Positions 61,055 through 64,000 of a stretch of 64,000 nt of DNA are shown here, piece after piece; positions within the stretch are counted from its first letter, which is position 1, and each line of letters starts with the position of its first letter. The notes beneath the pieces are model-generated. The model made no database searches and had not been told where the DNA came from. It was given only the letters and a program-made list of their open reading frames with translations. Both the position numbers and the translations under genes were made by a program. Origin of the DNA: Certhia americana (lineage: Eukaryota > Chordata > Aves > Passeriformes > Certhiidae); the NCBI GenBank assembly GCA_018697195.1, contig CM031864.1, forward strand, positions 23,260,086-23,324,085, read 5' to 3'.

Positions 61055-64000
61055 GTAAGTATGCCATTTCTTATTAAACCTCCTTCTGGGCTAGGCTGAA
61101 CTTCTGCTTTTATCAAGAGGAGATTTTTTTTTTCCTAAGACTGTTTTTAGAAGTGATTGATGTCTGTTATTGCAACCTTTAGCTGGTAGTTAGTATTACC
61201 ATTTTAAAGCATTAACAGGGCATTTCTGACCACTGCTATATCTACCCTTTGCTTATAGTTACTTGGCTTCTTTACATTTACTAGGATTACTTATATAAAA
61301 TACATTCTACTTCTGCACCTCATGTTTTATTTGAATACTTGCCCTTTAAACACTGCATTGCTCAGCTGCAAATTCAGCCGTCAGTATACGCAGTCAATTT
61401 TTGTGCAAGAAGGCATTGTTTCAGGCTTTCTGAAAGGTTGCTGTACCTGCCTATGCTTGGATGCTAACCAAGCACCAGGAACAGAGGGTTTAGAGCTGCC
61501 TTTTTTTTTTTTTTCTGTTGTTATTTTAAAATTTTCTTTATGAAGGCTTGTGTTCTGTAGATGCTAAATCCTGGTTGGTGCTGTGGGTAATTTGCAAATG
61601 GGAACTCTCAGATCATGTTCTGTGTGACGTATTCAGCTAGATAGCATCTCATAAAAGATGAAGGGTCCTTTTTTCCCCCTCCAGCCTCTAAATCTGGAAT
61701 TGTATATGGCTGTATTTTGCGTTTTTACACTTTCAAACAGTGATTTAATAATGGAAGTTAAGCTGTGGAGGCTCCCAAAATCATGCAGTGCCCTTGAGCT
61801 CATTGCTGGTGGATGGTGGTGTTGGGGCAGCAGGGAGCTACTCCCACTCCCCTCGGCATCGTGGGATGCAGGGTGGGACACAGGGAAGGACACAGAGCCA
61901 GGAAGCACCAGTGGGGAGGAGCAGGAGGGTGCTGGTAGCAGAGAGGAGACCTGAGGGTACATCTGTGCTGGTGGGGAGGACACTGAGGAGGTGGCATGGA
62001 CCATGTTGCAACTCAAGAAACCAGGGAAAGTTGCTGGATGGAGGGATAAGAGAGGACACTTTTTGCTAGGGCTCATTGGGCAGGACAGGACTTGGGTTTT
62101 AAATGTGTATTTTCCTCTGTTTCACCTTATGTTTTGAATGCCTCTATTTTTAAGGAATCTCTTAACTTATTATTTGGTATTCTGATAAATTACAGTTTTA
62201 GAGGCTAGAAGATGTGTTATGGGCTTAAATTGAAGAAAATATGGGAAAGAATCTAGTTTGGCCTGTGGCTGATGAAGCATCTTGCAGTGATGCCAATGCA
62301 TATTTATTTTTCTGGTTTGAGAATGGTCAAATAATTTTAAGGTGCCTTTCTATAATTTTCTTTTACTCCACTAATAAAAGTCTCATCCTTTCAGTATGAA
62401 TCAAAATAGTAAGATATTAATGGAGAGTTAGAATATTCAAGGAATGAAGAGATGAGGTAATTACTGTAAATTAACAATAAAATGAATTTTTTTTACCTTT
62501 TGTTGTAAGGTTCATGTATTCCAGAGGCACTTTTCAACTATAACAAAGAATTAACTCTGACTGTCTCCCAAAGAGAAATTGGTCTGTACATGATTGTGAA
62601 CTGTTTTTTAAAACAGCTTTTTCAACACAGAATCAGCACACCATTATCAACTGCAGTGTTAGAGGGTGTCCTAGGTAAACTGCACTGAGATTCTCATGGT
62701 GCATCAACCTCAGACAGCCCCTTAAAAGTAACGTTTGAAAGACCAGAGGTTTTTTCCTCAAACTGAGTGTTTGTAGCCCTAAATCTCTGGGTTTTATATC
62801 TTCCAAAATTCTATGCAGTGTGGACCGAGAATAATACTCCATGTCTTGAAATTAATAATGGGTATTTGAATTTGCATGAAACTGTATTGACCACTATGGT
62901 GCATCTTTTCAATTGCTTTTTTGGTTAATGTTGCAATATATCCAAAAAGGAACTCACCCTACTATAAGGCTTTTCCTACTTATCTTGCCCAGGCAGTTTT
63001 TTCAGGGCTGGGTGACTTTGCTGCTGTGTGTTGGCATTATCCAGAATAGAATGTTAATGTTCAGTTCTGCTGTTGATGTCTGTTCTTCTGCTGAGGCCTA
63101 TCCTTGATAGACCTCCTGCATGAACATTCAGTAACAGGGCTGTCCCTGAGAAGAGATGAATAGCAGTTCTGGTTGCAGATACGATAGTGAATGTGTGAAA
63201 TTAAATATTTTGCATATCAAGGGCTGTATTAGTGCTGGTGTTTACAGAAATTTGCTGTTTTCCCAGGCAATTTTGCTGGTAGCTGTTTTAGCTTATTCAG
63301 AACTTGTGTGTCTCTGGCGCTGTGCCCTGCAGAAATAACTGTTACATTCAACTGGAACACAGAGATCTGCCCACCCTCGTTCTCTTTCCCCCCCACTTTT
63401 CTGATGTCTGAACTGTTAATGGGAGGTGACTTTGCCTCTGATTAAACCCCACAGTGGGATTCTTACCAGGGCTGAAAAGGGTGGCTGCAGGAAGAACCCA
63501 GTACCTTCCATTAGTTCTGTGGGGTGTTTGATGTCTTGGCACACACAGCTCAAGCAAAAGCTTGGTGTTGTTCAACAAACTCTTTTGCTGTACTTGAAAT
63601 GGAATAAAACGTGTTGACTTTGGGAGACCCTGGCAAAGTTGCAGTTTTATTACTGTAGCTATGACAGAGCAGTTATCACTGTGGTGGAAGATCTGTTCCA
63701 GCGTTAGAAGTAATGGTCACTGTAAAAGCATATGGTGATACTGATATAATATCCAATCTCATATTTTTTTCAATTTGAAAATACAAAAGGGCAAATATAC
63801 GTCACAAGCATAATGAAATGAGCAAAATATTAATAACTTACACCACAGTTAACTTTTAATTTTCTTTAAAACCCAATTAATTATTTTTAAAGTGCACAAA
63901 TTTTGGTGCAAGGGGATTTTTTTAATAGTTTGGGGTTGTTTTTTTTCCTCACACACTAATTAGACAAAAATGTTCACAAGTAATATGTATCAAATGTTTC
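61055..64000 (+). other. DENND1B: DENND1B intron after the HSYF exon, incomplete
   Basis: Intron continuing beyond the window. T14 lies at 61501-61514. A purine-rich, G-run-rich block lies at about 61800-62060. The RNLTEYF exon was looked for and not found. No further transposable element was recognised. Confidence 0.6.
61501..61514. repeat. Homopolymer T14
   Basis: Fourteen T residues in the intron. Confidence 0.9.

Noticed and set aside
61633..62076. 147-codon Ser/Pro-rich minus-strand open frame
   Set aside because: Explained by the purine-rich block on the plus strand; low-complexity peptide with no domain.
62153..62195. AAGGAATCTC... resembling the start of the next DENND1B exon (RNLTEYF)
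   Set aside because: The reading departs from the expected peptide after three residues, reaches a stop within about ten codons and has no donor.

Overview
This window comes from a bird genome. Three things support that: CR1 retrotransposon fragments of the avian type, short AT-rich introns typical of birds, and coding exons very similar to mammals but carrying bird-like substitutions. The species cannot be named from this sequence. I see no sign of bacterial, phage or plasmid DNA, and no second protein-coding gene that I can support.

The whole window lies inside one gene read on the + strand, DENND1B (connecdenn 2), a DENN-domain guanine-nucleotide exchange factor for the small GTPase Rab35. 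Seven internal coding exons were found by splice sites, reading phase and protein similarity: 22111-22154, 37459-37508, 45508-45627, 54658-54727, 56557-56637, 59222-59281 and 61001-61054. They join in frame and encode about 160 residues, roughly human residues 29-187, covering most of the upstream DENN (uDENN) lobe and its link to the central DENN core. The 20-codon exon at 59222-59281 corresponds to a segment that distinguishes DENND1B from DENND1A. The start codon exons lie upstream of the window, and the rest of the DENN domain and the C-terminal tail lie downstream.

Layout: 1-22110 is intron, with a CR1 copy at about 7185-8120 (minus strand) and a very old CR1-like fragment near 17115-17310. 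22155-37458 is an intron holding a small dense CpG cluster at 35244-35411, next to a T32-(GT)6 tract, and a long C-tract at 36818-36851. 37509-45507, 45628-54657, 54728-56556, 56638-59221, 59282-61000 and 61055-64000 are further introns; the second of these holds another CR1 copy at about 50660-51435 on the plus strand.

Two observations stand out. First, the two inverted CR1 copies, 43 kb apart, share a 380-bp tract (7532-7911 and 50709-51088) with a single mismatch and no indel, while the CR1 sequence on both sides of the tract is strongly diverged. That mosaic points to recent ectopic gene conversion between inverted repeats, or to an assembly error. Second, the intronic CpG cluster contains an ATG that stays open for exactly 45 codons to a GT donor in phase 0, the phase needed to join the next DENND1B exon. 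It is therefore a candidate alternative promoter and first exon giving a DENND1B protein with a different N terminus. Both are proposals from sequence alone.
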